Below, one piece after another: positions 55,123 through 56,379 of a stretch of 56,379 nt of DNA (within the stretch, counting starts at the first letter, position 1; every line of letters starts with the position of its first letter). Source of the stretch: Deltaproteobacteria bacterium (GTDB lineage: Bacteria > Myxococcota > B64-G9); the NCBI GenBank assembly GCA_019307065.1, contig JAFDKH010000012.1, positions 1-56,379 on the forward strand, written 5' to 3'. The notes under the pieces were generated by a model. It had not been told where the DNA came from. It saw nothing but the letters and a program-made list of their open reading frames with translations, and did not search any database. Position numbers and translations under genes: made by a program.

Positions 55123-56301
55123 TCATTCATACAGCTGAAGTACAAAATCTCTCAAGAATGCTCTCAGTATGCTCAGACGCATTTCACTCATGTCTTCGAA
55201 GGCAACGCCTACTCCGGGTACCCGATCGGGTTTTTGAGGATCTGTGTGAACCACCCGGACTACCCTGCCAGGCAGACTCAGAGTTTCACCGGAGCCGGGT
55301 TGACTCAGGGCGATCTCAACCAGACTTCCCCAAGAGGGAGGCTGCCGGGTTTGCAGAAAAACGCCACTGCCCGAGATGTCGCGTGTGTCGGTAGTTCCAA
55401 AAGAATTTGAGGCAATAAATCGAAGCTTGATGCGGCGCTTGATGCGGGCAAATACCCGACGCTCTGACCCGCGGGCGGGCAGTTGTCCGGCGGCTTGCCG
55501 GCCCAAGTAAGCTTGAATTGCATCATGGCCCTGGCGGCTAAGATCTGTAAAGCGCACGCCCAGGCTGCCGGAGCTGCGCCCCCATGGTTTTTCGACCAGG
55601 CGGGCCACTTCGGCCAGGCCATTGACCGGTGGTTGATTTCCCGGGAGGTGCAATTCAAATTGTAGACGGTCTCGAGCAGGCGCCGGGTAAGCCCAGGACA
55701 TTAACATACCGCCGATCCCGATATCGCTGGTTCTCAGATCGACTGGTCGTTCGGGCGCAAAAACGTGGACTCCCAATCCGGCATCAACTCGCGAAAATTT
55801 TCGTCTTTCGATTAAGTCTTTTCGAAGAGTAGCGTCCAGCAGGGCATGAATGTGGCGCTTGATTGGGTCAGTCAGCTTGACGAACTTAATTCCCATACCG
55901 CATTCATCCGGGTTGCCCATCTTGCAGGTCCAAACTATCTGGCCGCGTACTTCGAAGTGAGCAGATTCTCCCGCCGGGATCACCTCGATTTGAAGCTGCG
56001 AACCAATTGGAAGAAAGTCCCTCGAAGAGATAAACAAGCCGCCTTCGCCCAGGACGGTTAGACAGCGTTTGGTCAGCCGGCCGGCGACTCGATAACGCAC
56101 TTTTATTGTCACCGGAACTCGGAGGAATTCACGCGTGTCCCTGGCCGGATCTCGCGGGATTTGAAAAAGGGCCTCTTCGATTTGGCAGCGCATGACCCGC
56201 CAACGAGCCTTTTCACTTGCCGAAAGGCAGTCGGGATTATTACGTTTTCGCTGATTAAGCGATTCGAACGCCTTGAGTAAGCCTTCGAAGGAGTCACTCA
56301 T
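55123..56301 (-). CDS. Protein with three PilZ domains
   Basis: 392 residues from the ATG at 56301; the frame also extends to a TTG at 56346. After a short helical N-terminus (1-50) come three PilZ-like domains: about 57-152, 165-265 and 279-392. Each begins with an R-x-x-x-R (REFLR 57-61, RKFSR 167-171, RVFAR 282-286), the part that contacts c-di-GMP. The second motif, (D/N)-x-S-x-x-G, is complete only in the third domain (DISGSG); in the first it reads LGEGGL and in the second DIGIGG. Only the third is therefore expected to bind c-di-GMP fully. The arrangement resembles the myxobacterial PilZ family. It is the first gene of the operon with FadL, GH92 and DUF2797, 19 bases upstream of FadL. 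Confidence 0.87.
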   Translation of the reverse strand: MSDSFEGLLKAFESLNQRKRNNPDCLSASEKARWRVMRCQIEEALFQIPRDPARDTREFLRVPVTIKVRYRVAGRLTKRCLTVLGEGGLFISSRDFLPIGSQLQIEVIPAGESAHFEVRGQIVWTCKMGNPDECGMGIKFVKLTDPIKRHIHALLDATLRKDLIERRKFSRVDAGLGVHVFAPERPVDLRTSDIGIGGMLMSWAYPAPARDRLQFELHLPGNQPPVNGLAEVARLVEKPWGRSSGSLGVRFTDLSRQGHDAIQAYLGRQAAGQLPARGSERRVFARIKRRIKLRFIASNSFGTTDTRDISGSGVFLQTRQPPSWGSLVEIALSQPGSGETLSLPGRVVRVVHTDPQKPDRVPGVGVAFEDMSEMRLSILRAFLRDFVLQLYE

Positions 56302-56360
56302 GCGGCCAGTGTATGTAAGAGACAATCGCCTGTCAATGACTCGCAAATCATGAGTTACTA

Positions 56361-56379
56361 GTCGCGAGTCGCGAGTCGC
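56361..56379. repeat. 7-bp tandem repeat at the right edge (GTCGCGA)n
   Basis: GTCGCGA is repeated twice fully and a third time in part, up to the last base of the window, outside any gene and 60 bases upstream of the PilZ gene start. The array may continue beyond the window. Confidence 0.6.

Overview
The window looks like chromosomal DNA of a Gram-negative, didermic bacterium of the Myxococcota or a related former deltaproteobacterial lineage. This is inferred from protein types, not from a marker gene. The signs are two AgmX/PglI-type (TonB-like) C-terminal domains, lipoproteins with MopE-like Cys/Asp-rich metal-binding motifs, a triple PilZ protein, a MYXO-CTERM-like tail, and a high density of lipoproteins, Omp85-type and FadL-type outer membrane proteins. 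By eye the GC content is slightly above one half. I see no rRNA, tRNA, CRISPR array, insertion sequence, integrase or prophage gene. Genes are packed tightly on both strands and no gene-free stretch exceeds 300 bases.

Layout. 1-5940 (minus): an alginate O-acetyltransferase-like pair (MBOAT AlgI-like and AlgJ/AlgX-like), led by a small exported protein and followed by a lipoprotein and two TolB-like beta-propeller proteins; the last one runs off the left edge. 6000-13900: nitronate monooxygenase-like enzyme, TraB/GumN lipoprotein, His-rich duplicated exported protein, N-acetylmuramoyl-L-alanine amidase, an LRR plus MORN lipoprotein, and exported proteins of unknown function. 14000-17700: CapA-like lipoprotein, AgmX-domain protein, thioredoxin-fold protein without cysteines, PepT-like peptidase. 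17780-21400 (minus): an operon of a VWA protein, a sensor kinase and an OmpR-type regulator. 21600-29900: unknown exported protein, GIY-YIG protein, DUF3592, Yip1-like membrane protein, TrmO-like protein, a small conserved protein with a CPBP protease, and a 1100-residue AgmX-domain lipoprotein.

30000-35060: a lipoprotein with three thioredoxin-like domains, then a coupled PII-like protein and two CPA2 antiporters, facing a PtsN-like EIIA protein. 35200-44700: two tandem, very large paralogous lipoproteins (MopE motifs, beta-helix-like segment, glycine-rich tail), convergent with an Omp85/BamA-like protein and a DksA relative that has lost its zinc finger. 44790-50530: MFS transporter, M29 aminopeptidase, DUF3783, a P-loop protein, and a heat-shock operon (two Hsp20 genes and a short DnaJ-like protein) with a clear promoter and operator-like palindrome. 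50530-56300 (minus): a PilZ, FadL, GH92, DUF2797 operon whose FadL-like gene is broken by a 9-base homopolymer.

Most products are predicted to act in the envelope: surface polysaccharide acetylation, outer membrane lipoproteins, outer membrane pores, cation antiport and envelope sensing. The strongest candidates for an undescribed system are the PII-like/antiporter/EIIA module (31686-35055) and the twin giant lipoproteins beside an Omp85 protein (35217-44246). Both are inferences from gene order.
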